A stretch of 64,000 bases of DNA from Roseateles_C aquae (GTDB taxonomy: Bacteria; Pseudomonadota; Gammaproteobacteria; Burkholderiales; Burkholderiaceae_C), in assembly GCF_032337115.1 (NCBI RefSeq), contig NZ_JAVXZY010000004.1, positions 395,083 to 459,082 on the forward strand, given 5' to 3'. Position numbers and translations under genes: made by a program. Positions 46,185 to 56,261 of this stretch are shown piece after piece. The notes below the pieces were generated by a model, which saw only the letters and a list, made by a program, of their open reading frames with translations, was not told the DNA's origin and ran no database searches. Within the stretch, counting starts at the first letter, position 1; each line of letters starts with the position of its first letter.

Positions 46185-47105
46185 TCAGCCGTAAGTGCGC
46201 TCGCGCAGCCACTTGGTGGCGATGTACTTGACGCCGCGGGTCACCGGCACGCCGGCGTGCAGCGTCGACGGGTCTTCCACGCCCTGGCTGTCGACATCGG
46301 CGAAGTACAAGGCCGCACCGCGGCGCGGGCGCACCTCGTAGCCCAGATTGGGAAAGCGGGTGGCGCCGCCGGCCTCGACCTCGTCGAGATACATCACGCA
46401 GGTGCCGACCCGCTGGCCGCCCTGCTGCAGGTGGCGGGTGCTGCCGCTGTGTGCCGGGTTGAACCAGTCGAAGTGGGCGCGGTATTCGCCGCCAATGGCA
46501 TAACGCAATACCTGCAGGCCCTCGCCGCGATCGACCGGCCAGTGCAGCACTTCGGCCAGCCGCGCCTCGATGCGCGCCACCAGCTCGCTCTCGCCACGCT
46601 GGAACCAGGCCCCGGCGCTGGTCCGGTGTTCATGCGGCCGGGCCTCGCCCAGCTGCTCGTCGACCACGGTTGAGCGGGTCAATCGGGTGTCGGCCAAGGC
46701 GATCATCGCCAGGCATTCCTCGTCGCTGAGCAGGCTCTCAAACAGCACCACCTGCGGCGCATCGAGCACCGCGGCGATACGCACCAACTGGCCATCGCTG
46801 CACTGGATGGTGTTGGCCTCGAGATCGATATGCGGGCGGCCGCGCTGCGGCTGCGCGCCGATGGCCAGCGCTTGCACATGCTCGGCCAGCGGCGAGTGCT
46901 CCGCCGTCCGGGCAGCTTGTGCCGACTGTGTTGCTGCGCTGCGGCCGCCCAGCTGTGCCGCGGCTTCATCAAGCGCGCGCTGCGACAGCGCCGCGCTGAA
47001 GCCGCCCTGCTGCATCAAGGGCAACATCGACGCCGGCGTGCAACCGCGCGCCAGGTTGTCGCGCACCCAGGTCTGCCAATCGGGGCTCAGCTGCTGCAGG
47101 GACAT
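46185..47105 (-). CDS. 2-oxoglutarate/Fe(II) oxygenase, prolyl-4-hydroxylase type
   Basis: A 306-residue protein. The C-terminal 190 residues form the double-stranded beta-helix catalytic domain with the metal ligands in HFDWF near residue 212 (H-x-D) and the distal His in TLHAGVPV near 284; a Lys in VKYIATKW near 292 fits the 2-oxoglutarate contact. The N-terminal 100 residues are helical and of unknown role. Target protein unknown; related bacterial enzymes act on elongation factor Tu or other proteins. Confidence 0.87.
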   Translation of the reverse strand: MSLQQLSPDWQTWVRDNLARGCTPASMLPLMQQGGFSAALSQRALDEAAAQLGGRSAATQSAQAARTAEHSPLAEHVQALAIGAQPQRGRPHIDLEANTIQCSDGQLVRIAAVLDAPQVVLFESLLSDEECLAMIALADTRLTRSTVVDEQLGEARPHEHRTSAGAWFQRGESELVARIEARLAEVLHWPVDRGEGLQVLRYAIGGEYRAHFDWFNPAHSGSTRHLQQGGQRVGTCVMYLDEVEAGGATRFPNLGYEVRPRRGAALYFADVDSQGVEDPSTLHAGVPVTRGVKYIATKWLRERTYG

Positions 47106-47174
47106 GTACTCCGCTCCGTTTTCATCGTTGACTCAGGACTCTAGCAGCCCTTCCCTCACCGACAATAGCGCCCC

Positions 47175-47855
47175 ATGCGACGCGCCGACCGCCTATTCCA
47201 GATCGTCCAGCTGATACGGGGACGCCGTCTCAGCACGGCAGACTTCCTTTCCACCCGGCTGGAGGTGTCGCCGCGGACGATTTATCGCGACATCGCCGCG
47301 CTGCAGCAGCAGGGCGTGCCCATCGACGGCGAGGCCGGCGTCGGCTACCGGATGCGCGCCGGCTTCGACCTGCCGCCGCTGATGTTCAGCAAGGAAGAGG
47401 CACAGGCGCTGGTTGCCGTCGTGCGCCTGGCCCAGCCGCAGATCGACACCGAACTTGCCCAGCAGGCCGACGAGGCCTTGTCCAAGATTCTCGCCGTGCT
47501 GCCCGGCGTGGCCCGCGCCGCGGCCGAGAGTCTGGCTTTGTATGCGCCCTTGCAAGGCCTGGACCCGCTGACCCGCGAGCGCCTCGGCCAGCTGCGCCTG
47601 GCCACCGAATCCAGGCGCAAGCTGCGGGTGCAGTACCAGGACCAGAAGGGCAGCGCCAGCGAACGGGTGCTGCGCCCGCTGGGCTGCTTTTTCTGGGGGC
47701 CGGTCTGGACCTTTGCCGCCTGGTGCGAGAAGCGCGAGGACTTCCGCAATTTCCGCGTCGACCGCATCCAGCAGCTGGAGGTGCTCAACGAGCGCTTCCG
47801 CGACGAGCCCGGCAAGACCCTGGCCGATATGCGCCGCCAGGAAGGGCTGGACTGA
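47175..47855 (+). CDS. HTH-WYL transcriptional regulator, YafY type
   Basis: A 226-residue regulator. The N-terminal winged helix is clear (RRADRLFQIVQLIRGRR, then VSPRTIYRDIAALQQQGVPI), and the ligand-sensing WYL-type domain follows with LGCFFWGPVWTFAAWCEKR and FRNFRVDRIQQL near residues 165-200. It is divergent from the oxygenase gene with 69 nt between starts and may regulate it; ligand unknown. Confidence 0.87.
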   Translation: MRRADRLFQIVQLIRGRRLSTADFLSTRLEVSPRTIYRDIAALQQQGVPIDGEAGVGYRMRAGFDLPPLMFSKEEAQALVAVVRLAQPQIDTELAQQADEALSKILAVLPGVARAAAESLALYAPLQGLDPLTRERLGQLRLATESRRKLRVQYQDQKGSASERVLRPLGCFFWGPVWTFAAWCEKREDFRNFRVDRIQQLEVLNERFRDEPGKTLADMRRQEGLD

Positions 47856-47870
47856 GCCGCACCGCGCCGC

Positions 47871-49318
<1,448 letters not shown>

Positions 49319-49322
<4 letters not shown>

Positions 49323-50719
49323 GGCGCGGCTCCGGCCAGCGGCAGCTGCAGGGTGACGACCGTGCCACGGCCCAGCTCGCTGCTGATCGCAATCTCGCCG
49401 CCCAGGCGCAGCACGATGCGGCGCGCCAGCGGCAGGCCCAGTCCCAGGCCGCGCGGCTTGGTGGTGAAAAACGGTTTGAAGATGTCCTGCAACTGCGCCG
49501 CCTCCAGGCCCTTGCCGGTGTCGCTGAGCAGGATGCGGGCCTGCCGGCCCTCGCGTTCGGCGCGCAGGCTGACCTGGTCACCGGCGCCGGTGGCCTCGGC
49601 CGCATTGGCCAGCAGCGAGTTCAGCACCTGGGCCAGCACGACCGGATCGGCGCTGACCTGGCCGAGGTTCGCCGCCAGCTGCAGCTCGAAACGTTTGCCC
49701 TGCTGGCGCAGCTCGGGCTCGAAGCGCTGCGCAGCCTCGCGCAGCACGGCGGCCAGATCGGCCTGCTGCGGATGATCGGCCGGCTCGGCCGCGTAGGTGA
49801 GCATGGTGCGCACCAGATGCTCGATGCGATCGACATTGCGGATGATCTCGCCATGCACCTCGTCGGCATCGCCGGCAATCTCGCGCTGCAGCTCGGCCGA
49901 GGTGCGAATCGACACCAGCGGATTGCGGATGCTGTGCGCCACCGCGCCCGACAGCTCGCCCAACACCGCCAGCGTCTCGGCTTCCAGCAGCCGCTGCTGC
50001 TGCGCTTGCAGCACGCCCTCGGTGCGGCGCACAAAGGCCACCAGCACGCCCAGCAGCACCAGGCCGCCCAGCGCCGCGCCCCACCAGATCAGCCGCTGAC
50101 CCGAGGCAATCGCCTCCAGCAAGGCGACCGGCTGGCGGTACAGCTCGATCACGCCGATCAGCTCGTGATTGCGGTCGTCGAAGACTGGTAGATAGTCCTC
50201 GACGAAGCCGATGCTGCGCTTGGCCAGGCCCTGGTGCTCGGCCTTGGGCGCTTCGTCGTCCTCATCTTCCTGGTTGACGACGACGCGGCCCTTGAGCGCG
50301 CGGTCGAGCTCATCGTTGACGGCAAAGCTCTTGCCGATCAGCTCACTGCGGCTGGACCACAGCACCCGGCCGCTGGGCGCATAGACATTGGCGCGCAGCA
50401 CATCGGGCATGGCCGCCACATGGGCGAAGAACTCCACCACCGAGGGCTCCGGCGCAACGGTGGGTGCCCGAAAGAAGCCCGCCACCTGCTGGATGTTGAC
50501 GATGCTCTGCACAAAATCGCGGCTGATCTCGGCATCGCGGGTGAGCATGCGCGTGGCCAGAAAGCTGCTCATCAGCCAGCTCATGCCGATGGCAAACAGG
50601 CCGATGGCGAGGCTGCCGACGACGGCAAACCAGCGCGTCAGCGCGAGGCGCCGTCCGCCGCCGGCCCCATAGCCGCCCAGCCAGTGCATCCAACGCCAAG
50701 CCTTGCTGCTGCTCACCAT
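49319..50719 (-). CDS. Membrane sensor histidine kinase, partner of the NtrC-type regulator
   Basis: A 466-residue kinase with TM1 (about 32-53), an extracytoplasmic sensor of about 150 residues (VNQEDEDDEAPK is a striking acidic stretch), TM2 (about 207-228), HisKA with GAVAHSIRNPLVSIRTS (His near 262) and HATPase (NSLLANAAEATG, GLGLGLPLARRI). It is co-translated with the response regulator gene (ATGA overlap). Signal unknown. Confidence 0.9.
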
Positions 50720-50792
50720 CTGCGCTCCTGATGCGCCGACTGTAGCCGCAGCGCCGCGGCGCGGCTGTCGCGCTGGCGCCGCGGGGGCTGAC

Positions 50793-52379
50793 TCACTTGC
50801 TGAAGCCGGCCTGCGCCTTGGTGTCGGCCGTCATCACGACGGTGCAGACCGGCTTGCTGCCGCTGCAGGCGCCACTCCAGCCAAGGAAGCTCTGTCCGGC
50901 CAGCGCCATGGCCTGCAGCGTGACCAGCGTGCCCGGCGCGAACTTGGCCGAGCAGCTGTTGCCACAGGCAATGCCGGCCGGGCTGCTGCTGACCGTGCCG
51001 CCATTGCTCTTGCCGACCGCCAGCGTGTAGCTCGACGCGCCACCGCCACCGCCACCGCCACCGCCACCGCCACCGCCACCGCCGCCACCACCGGCCGGCG
51101 CACTGACAAAGGTCGCCGTCACCTGCTGCTCGGCATTGACAAGCACCGTGCAGGTCGGCGCATTGCCGGCGCAGCCGCCGCTCCACATCGAGAAGCTGCT
51201 GCCAGAATTTGGCTTGGCCGTCAGCGTGACCGTGGCACCGGGCGGGTAGACGCCGTAGCACTTGTTGCCGCAGCTGTAGACCTTGTCGCCCGAAGACACC
51301 GAGCCGCCACCGACCACCGCTACGGTCAGCGCATTGACGTCCAGATTGGCCGCCACGTTCTGCGCACCGATCGCATCGCCCAGCTCGCCCGGCCCCGGCG
51401 CGGTGCAGGTGCCATCGGCGCACAGCGCCTCGTGGGTGATCGGGTCATAGGCGCCGGCGTACTTGTAGTGCTCGTAGCGGCGCACCACCGCATGATTGCC
51501 ATTGCCCAGATTGCCCTGGTTGACCAGCCTGCCGCGGCGGCGCTGATTGCCGCCACCGGGCGGGTCCTGCTGCAGCAGGCTCCATTCCAGCTCCAGCTGC
51601 GCAGCCGCCTCGGGCACCACGGCATGGTTGTCGCCCATCAGTTCGATCAAGTCGACGCGGCGGGCATGCTCGGTCTTGTAGACCTTGACCCATTGGGCAT
51701 CGCCGTACAGCGCCGGCTGTCTAGGCGGCTCAGCCTCGACCTGCGCCACAACAATCGGCGCCTGACCCGGCAGTGCCGGCGGCTGCGCCACCCAGATCGG
51801 CGCCGGCAAGGACACATCCGCGCCAGTTCGCTTGACCATGCCGGGGTTCAGCGGGTCGGCGACCAGCCAGCGATAGAGGATCTTGGTCGGATTGGCGTAA
51901 TAGGTGCTGATGCCGAAATGCTCGCAACCGGCCGTCTGATAAGTGCCGGGCATGCCCAGCGTCCAGCAGGAATCGCCGGGCACCGCGTTCAGCGAGGCCG
52001 GCACCGGCGTGGCGGTGGCGAAGCGCTGCGTGACCGGATCCCAGGGCGCGATCCAGCGCACATAGACGCCGCCGGGAAAATCGGTGGCCGTGCCAAAGCC
52101 ATAGCGAATCACGCCGGCATTGAAGTTGGACGGGAAGATCCGCGTCAGCTGCGATTTCGACACCCCCCAGACCTCCATCTCGAAGCCATGGGTCTCGCCA
52201 CCGGTGTTGTTCAGCACATCGAAATTCGAGTACGAGCCGGCCATCACCACCGCTTGGGCCTGCGCGGCGCTGCCGGCAAAGGCCAGGCTGAGGGCCACGC
52301 TGAGGGCGGCCAGGCGTGGCCCGCGGGCAAGTCGGGCCTGGCCGGCGGAAACAAAGCGGCGGAAATCGATCTTGTCCAT
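50793..52379 (-). CDS. Exported protein with two divergent InlB-type repeats and a poly-Gly linker
   Basis: A 528-residue secreted or surface protein. The signal peptide ends AAQAQA near residue 43. Residues about 45-330 are an unrecognised domain (FDVLNNTGGETHGFEMEVWG near the start). Two C-terminal modules with the divergent B-repeat pattern follow, SCGNKCYGVYPPGATVTLTA...GGCAGNAPTCTV and ACGNSCSAKFAPGTLVTLQA...GACSGSKPVCTV, joined by about 19 glycines. Each module has two CG-type cysteine pairs. Function unknown. ATG 52379 begins the signal; the longer upstream frame is not supported. Confidence 0.78.
   Translation of the reverse strand: MDKIDFRRFVSAGQARLARGPRLAALSVALSLAFAGSAAQAQAVVMAGSYSNFDVLNNTGGETHGFEMEVWGVSKSQLTRIFPSNFNAGVIRYGFGTATDFPGGVYVRWIAPWDPVTQRFATATPVPASLNAVPGDSCWTLGMPGTYQTAGCEHFGISTYYANPTKILYRWLVADPLNPGMVKRTGADVSLPAPIWVAQPPALPGQAPIVVAQVEAEPPRQPALYGDAQWVKVYKTEHARRVDLIELMGDNHAVVPEAAAQLELEWSLLQQDPPGGGNQRRRGRLVNQGNLGNGNHAVVRRYEHYKYAGAYDPITHEALCADGTCTAPGPGELGDAIGAQNVAANLDVNALTVAVVGGGSVSSGDKVYSCGNKCYGVYPPGATVTLTAKPNSGSSFSMWSGGCAGNAPTCTVLVNAEQQVTATFVSAPAGGGGGGGGGGGGGGGGGGASSYTLAVGKSNGGTVSSSPAGIACGNSCSAKFAPGTLVTLQAMALAGQSFLGWSGACSGSKPVCTVVMTADTKAQAGFSK
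51039..51093 (-). repeat. Tandem GGT/GGC repeat encoding a 19-Gly linker
   Basis: A (GGTGGC)n-like hexamer run, read on the minus strand, encodes the poly-Gly linker between the two C-terminal repeats of the exported protein. It can vary in length without a frameshift. Confidence 0.88.
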
Positions 52380-52616
52380 CAGCAACTCCAAACAGCGAGT
52401 GAGGGAAACAAGCCGCCCGCTGGGGGCGACATGCCTCGATGGCTGATGCAGCTTGCATGCCCGGCGCGCCGGCCGGCCGGCGATCAAGTGCAAGTGCTTG
52501 ATCGACCGGGGGTTTTCAGAGACGGGAAGAAGTTGTGCGCACCGTCCGGGGCGGCGCGCCGTGCGATATGCCCCAGGCATCGGGGCATCTGCCCCAGCAC
52601 GGCCGGGGCAAAACAC

Positions 52617-53717
52617 TCAGCGGGTGGGGGAGCCCTGGGGCGCCAGCCAGGCCAGCGGGTTGAAACGCAGGCGGCTGCTCGGCGCTTCGATCCAGCGATG
52701 GAAGGGCTGCGCGGCCATATTGCTCAGCAGCCAGGCCGCCAACAGCGCCATCACGCTGGCCCAGGCCGGCATCGGCGCATGCTGGGCAAACCAGGCATTG
52801 ACCATCAGGCAGACCGGGAAGTGGACCAGGAACAGCGAGTAGGAATGGGTGCCCAGATGGGCCACCAGCCGGGCCAGCACGGCCGTGGCGGATGAGCGGA
52901 TCGCGCCGCCCTGCCACTGCCACACGCCCAGCAGCGCCGCCGTCAGCAGTGCCAACGCCAGCCGTTCACGCCAGCCCAGCAGCAGCGCCAGCGCACCCAA
53001 GGCCAGCAGCAGCGCCAGGCCCAGCCGCGGCCGGCGCGACAGCCCCATCCAATGCACCATCGCGCCCAGTCCGTAAGCACCGAAGAAGTACGGGGCCAGG
53101 TCTTGCCATTCGGCGTTGTGGTTGAAGAAGAACATCGAGGCCGTGCACAGCAGCAGCACCAGCACCGGGCCCAGCACCATGCGCCAGGTGCGCGGCAGCC
53201 CACTGGCGCGGCGCGCCAGCCAGAGCAGGCCCAGCAGGCAGGCGAAGAGCTGGAAGTCGATCGCCACGTACCAGGCGCCCACCGTCAGCGATTCCTGGCC
53301 CAGCACGCCGTGCAGCAGCAGCGCGTGCGAGAGCAGCGCACCCAGGCTGGGCAGGCTGGGTTCAAACTCGGGCAGCCAGGGCGCCACCAGGGCGGCGCTG
53401 GCCAGGCTCAGCGCAATCGCCGCCATGAAGGGCAGCACCAGACGCAGATAGCGGCGCCACAGCAACTCGGCCGGCGAACCGCTCAGCAGGCCGCCACGGG
53501 CCGACAGTGCGCGGGCGCTCAGATAGCCGCCAACGACCAGAAACACCTGCACCGCCATGCGGCCGTACTGGAACAGCGCGTCGATCAAGCCGGGCAGGCT
53601 GGCGTGGACGGCGTCCGAGATCGGACCGTAAACCGACAAATGGTGCAGCACGATCAGCTGGGCCGCGAGGGCTTTCAGCGTGTCGATATGGAGCAGTCTT
53701 TGGGACGGAGCGGACAT
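52617..53717 (-). CDS. Acyltransferase 3 family membrane protein
   Basis: A 366-residue protein with about ten membrane segments. The N-terminus has the family catalytic region LLHIDTLKALAAQLIVLHHL (His pair), and QVFLVVGGYLSARAL follows. Relatives O-acetylate polysaccharides, peptidoglycan or lipids in the envelope. No SGNH domain is fused, and no sugar-polymer genes are adjacent, so the target is open. ATG 53717 begins at the family start; the longer upstream frame lacks support. Confidence 0.88.
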   Translation of the reverse strand: MSAPSQRLLHIDTLKALAAQLIVLHHLSVYGPISDAVHASLPGLIDALFQYGRMAVQVFLVVGGYLSARALSARGGLLSGSPAELLWRRYLRLVLPFMAAIALSLASAALVAPWLPEFEPSLPSLGALLSHALLLHGVLGQESLTVGAWYVAIDFQLFACLLGLLWLARRASGLPRTWRMVLGPVLVLLLCTASMFFFNHNAEWQDLAPYFFGAYGLGAMVHWMGLSRRPRLGLALLLALGALALLLGWRERLALALLTAALLGVWQWQGGAIRSSATAVLARLVAHLGTHSYSLFLVHFPVCLMVNAWFAQHAPMPAWASVMALLAAWLLSNMAAQPFHRWIEAPSSRLRFNPLAWLAPQGSPTR

Positions 53718-54042
53718 GGGCAAAGCGCCTGGGCAGCCTCTCGGCCACCGCAGCGCCGGCTGGCGGTTGATTGAGGAATAGGGAGGCAGACAGCGCGCTT
53801 CCCTCGATCGCTCCACCCCTCCCCGCCGCGCAAGCCTTCTATGGACTCGGCGCCCTGATCGCTGAAGTGATCATTCAGCTGATCGTTCAGGACCTGGCCG
53901 GGATGGTGGGCACCTTCGCCACCGTCATTGCCTTCCGGCCAAGGCCAAGGCCCTGATCCGGGAAACCGCGCATTATAGGGTTTTGGCATTTAGACTGAAA
54001 CTCCTTTGTTCCTGAGGAAGCGCGTCGCCCAGCGCACCTTTG
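53718..54042. other. Divergent intergenic region before the Crp/Fnr gene
   Basis: About 325 nt between the acyltransferase and Crp/Fnr starts. It contains a cluster of short repeats at 53855-53890: CTGATCG twice, and GCTGAA/TTCAGC as an inverted repeat. An A/T-rich patch CATTATAGGGTTTTGGCATT at 53970-53989 may be the regulator's promoter. A 61-codon open frame from TTG 53771 to 53956 crosses it. Confidence 0.5.
53771..53956 (+). CDS. Possible small membrane peptide
   Basis: An open frame of 61 codons from a TTG start encodes a peptide with a strongly hydrophobic middle (GLGALIAEVIIQLIVQDLAG and GTFATVIAF) and a short basic Arg-Pro tail. Third positions are GC-rich as in real genes here, but no clear ribosome-binding site or ATG is present and the repeats in the region may explain the frame. 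I do not recognise it. Confidence 0.2.
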   Translation: MRNREADSALPSIAPPLPAAQAFYGLGALIAEVIIQLIVQDLAGMVGTFATVIAFRPRPRP

Positions 54043-54723
54043 ATGAGCGCCCCCACACCCGAACAAATCGATCGCCTGCTGCAGACCTACCCGGCCGTCG
54101 CCGCGCTGCCGGCGCCGCTGCGCGAACAGGTGCTCGGCAGCGAAGCGCAAGTCTTTCAGGTACCGCTTGCCACCCTGCTGTTCGAGGAGCAGCAGCCCTG
54201 CCAGGGCTTCCCCATGCTGCTGAGTGGTGAGGTGCGCGTGGCGCGCGGCGCACCCAATGGCCGCTCGTTGGAGCTGTACCGGGTGGTGCCCGGCGAGCTG
54301 TGCGTGGCCTCAACCTCCTGCCTGTTCGGTCAGGCGGCGCTGTCCGCCCATGGCCAGAGCACCCAGGCCTGCGAGATCGTGATGCTGTCGCCGCAGGGTT
54401 TTGCCGCCTGGACCGCCGAGCCGGGATTTCGCCGCTACGTCTTCGGCTTGTTCGCCGACCGGCTGGCCGAGCTGATGGCGTTGGCCGAGGCCGTCGCCTT
54501 CCAGCGGCTGGACCAGCGCCTGGCCGCCGCGCTGCTGGGCCATGGCCAGACGCTGCAAACCACCCACCAGGCCCTGGCCGACGAACTCGGCACCGTGCGC
54601 GAGATCGTCACCCGGCTGCTCAAGCGCTTTGAGCGCGAAGGCTGGCTGCGCCTGGGCCGTGAACGGATCGACGTGCTCGACCCCGCCGCGCTGCGTGCCC
54701 TTGCCAGCCCGACGGTGGCCTGA
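54043..54723 (+). CDS. Crp/Fnr-family regulator with a CRP-type recognition helix
   Basis: A 226-residue regulator. The N-terminal sensor domain (LLFEEQQPCQGFPMLLSGEV) has cysteines in the order CQG, LCVASTSC, QAC; the C-terminal HTH is LADELGTVREIVTRLLKRFE near residues 177-196. Aligned to E. coli CRP, VREIVTRLLK keeps the Arg-Glu and Arg that read TGTGA half-sites. A perfect TGTGA-N6-TCACA lies 11 nt after its stop, before the DUF2892 gene. The paired cysteines suggest a redox or sulfur-related signal, which is inference. ATG 54043 preferred over TTG 54040. Confidence 0.87.
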   Translation: MSAPTPEQIDRLLQTYPAVAALPAPLREQVLGSEAQVFQVPLATLLFEEQQPCQGFPMLLSGEVRVARGAPNGRSLELYRVVPGELCVASTSCLFGQAALSAHGQSTQACEIVMLSPQGFAAWTAEPGFRRYVFGLFADRLAELMALAEAVAFQRLDQRLAAALLGHGQTLQTTHQALADELGTVREIVTRLLKRFEREGWLRLGRERIDVLDPAALRALASPTVA

Positions 54724-54734
54724 TCGCCACGCTG

Positions 54735-54750
54735 TGTGACCCAGGTCACA
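54735..54750. promoter_or_regulatory. Perfect CRP-type operator, TGTGA-N6-TCACA
   Basis: TGTGACCCAGGTCACA is an exact inverted repeat matching the CRP/FNR-superfamily consensus for factors with an Arg-Glu-Arg recognition helix. It lies between such a regulator gene and the DUF2892 gene, 78 nt before the latter's ATG, a good position for activation. Confidence 0.65.
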
Positions 54751-54828
54751 GACCGGCGGCATCGCGGCTGCCACAGTGAGCCCATCGCCCGCTCCTGGGC
54801 AGCAACCCGGCTCACGCCGCTCACCACC

Positions 54829-55026
54829 ATGTTCAAGCTCAATGTAGGCAGCACCGACCGCGTGCTGCGCATCGTCGCCGGCCTCGCCCTGATCGCGCTG
54901 GCCGCCACCGGCACCGTCGGCCCCTGGGGCTATATCGGCATCGTGCCGCTGCTGACCGGCATTCTGCGCACCTGCCCGGCCTACAGCATCCTCGGCGTCA
55001 ACACATGCCCCTCCAAGACGCAGTGA
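54829..55026 (+). CDS. DUF2892 (YgaP-type membrane domain) protein
   Basis: A 65-residue membrane protein with the DUF2892 pattern: NVGSTDRVLRIVAGLALIAL, a second hydrophobic segment WGYIGIVPLLTGILRTCPAYSILG, and a final NTCP. Two cysteines sit at the end as in YgaP-type domains. In YgaP this domain is fused to a rhodanese, which transfers sulfur; here it is alone. It is probably controlled by the upstream Crp/Fnr regulator through the palindrome at 54735. Confidence 0.85.
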   Translation: MFKLNVGSTDRVLRIVAGLALIALAATGTVGPWGYIGIVPLLTGILRTCPAYSILGVNTCPSKTQ

Positions 55027-55088
55027 CACCGCAGCGCTGCTATGGTTTTGGGCCCTGCCCCCACGGGCTCAAGACCTGACCCCAGCCG

Positions 55089-55625
55089 ATGCGCCTCGCT
55101 TCCTTCTGCCTGACCCTGGCCCAGCTGTTGAGCACGGCCCCGCCCGCCCACGCCGCCGAACCGGCACCGCTGCCCACCGTCGCCACCGTGGACCTGGCCC
55201 GCTACGCCGGCGCCTGGTACGAGATTGCGCTGCTGCCCAACCGCTTCCAGAAGCAGTGCGTGGCGGACACCCAGGCACGCTACCGGCTGGATGGCGAGCG
55301 GGTCGAGGTCGTCAACCGCTGCCGCCTGGCCGATGGCCGCATCGACCGCACGGCCGGCCATGCCAAGGTGGTCGAGGGCAGCGGCAATGCGCGGCTGCGC
55401 GTCAGCTTCTTCTGGCCCTTTTATGGCGACTACTGGGTGCTGGCGCTCGACGACGCCTACCAGCAGGTGCTGATCGGCGAGCCCAAGCGCCGCTATGCCT
55501 GGGTGCTGTCGCGCACGCCGCAGATGGACGAAGCCCAGCTGCAGGCCCTGCTCGACCGCGCCACCACGCTGGGCTTTGACGCCAAGGCCTTCCAGCGCAC
55601 GCCGCAGACGCAGCCGCTGGATTGA
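55089..55625 (+). CDS. Lipocalin family protein (Blc-like)
   Basis: A 178-residue exported lipocalin. The signal peptide ends PPAHAAE. The GxW lipocalin motif is in LARYAGAWYEIALLPNRFQK near residues 36-55, with CVADTQARYRL after it, and GDYWVLALDDAYQQVLIGEP later. Unlike E. coli Blc there is no lipobox cysteine, so it is probably a soluble periplasmic protein. Lipocalins bind lipids or other hydrophobic molecules. Confidence 0.88.
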   Translation: MRLASFCLTLAQLLSTAPPAHAAEPAPLPTVATVDLARYAGAWYEIALLPNRFQKQCVADTQARYRLDGERVEVVNRCRLADGRIDRTAGHAKVVEGSGNARLRVSFFWPFYGDYWVLALDDAYQQVLIGEPKRRYAWVLSRTPQMDEAQLQALLDRATTLGFDAKAFQRTPQTQPLD

Positions 55626-55688
55626 GGCCGGCCGCGGCCAGCTCGGCGCGACATACACTCGATGGCGCCATCGCAGCAGGGGCCCGCC

Positions 55689-56174
55689 ATGAACGCCATC
55701 GACCAAGGTTTCGAGCGTCATCTCAGCAAACTCAGCCAGGCGCTGCAACGCTTTCGCGGCGAACGCGCCCTGGTCGCCGCCGTGCTGGCGCTGACCCGCG
55801 AACTCGGTGTGCGCCTGGCCTTTGTCGCCGAACGGCAGCTGCCGCAAGCCCATGTGCTGGCGATGGCCGATCGCGACAACCTGCAGCAGCCCTACTTCTA
55901 TGACCATGAACGCACGCCCTGCCGCGGCGTGATGCTGGGCGAGGTGGTCAGCATCCCCTGCGACGTGTCGCTGCACTACCCCGCCGAACGCGGGCTGGAC
56001 GCCTATCTGGGCGTGCCGCTGCCCAGCAGCCAGGGCGAGGTGCTGGGCGTGCTGGCGCTGATGGACGAGCGCCCGCTCGCTGAGCCGGCCGCCCTGCAGA
56101 CCCTGCTGGAAGCGCTGGCGCCAAGGCTGGCGGCCGAGCTGGAATGCGTACAGCTGCGCCGCCAGGGCGGCTGA
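55689..56174 (+). CDS. GAF-domain protein
   Basis: A 161-residue protein that is essentially one GAF domain: an ALTRELGVRLAFVAER opening, a YDHERTPCRGVMLGEVVSIP segment with a cysteine, then GLDAYLGVPLPSSQGEVLGV and LALMDERPL, typical of small-molecule or redox sensors. No output domain follows. It may act on a partner. ATG 55689 is preferred over 55662 on family start. Confidence 0.78.
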   Translation: MNAIDQGFERHLSKLSQALQRFRGERALVAAVLALTRELGVRLAFVAERQLPQAHVLAMADRDNLQQPYFYDHERTPCRGVMLGEVVSIPCDVSLHYPAERGLDAYLGVPLPSSQGEVLGVLALMDERPLAEPAALQTLLEALAPRLAAELECVQLRRQGG

Positions 56175-56261
56175 GCGCAACAAATTCCCACGGCTTTGGG
56201 GTGGCCGTCGCGGCCGCGGCTGCCTATGCTCGAGCGTCCCAGCCACTTCGTCGAGGTCGAT

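Noticed and set aside
51039..51093. CRISPR-like array
   Set aside because: The repeat unit is a 3-6 bp codon repeat without spacers; it is a poly-Gly coding microsatellite.
53675..53989. Minus-strand open frame of 104 codons upstream of the acyltransferase gene
   Set aside because: It overlaps the acyltransferase start, has no recognisable sequence and no ribosome-binding site; third-position bias favours the other strand.
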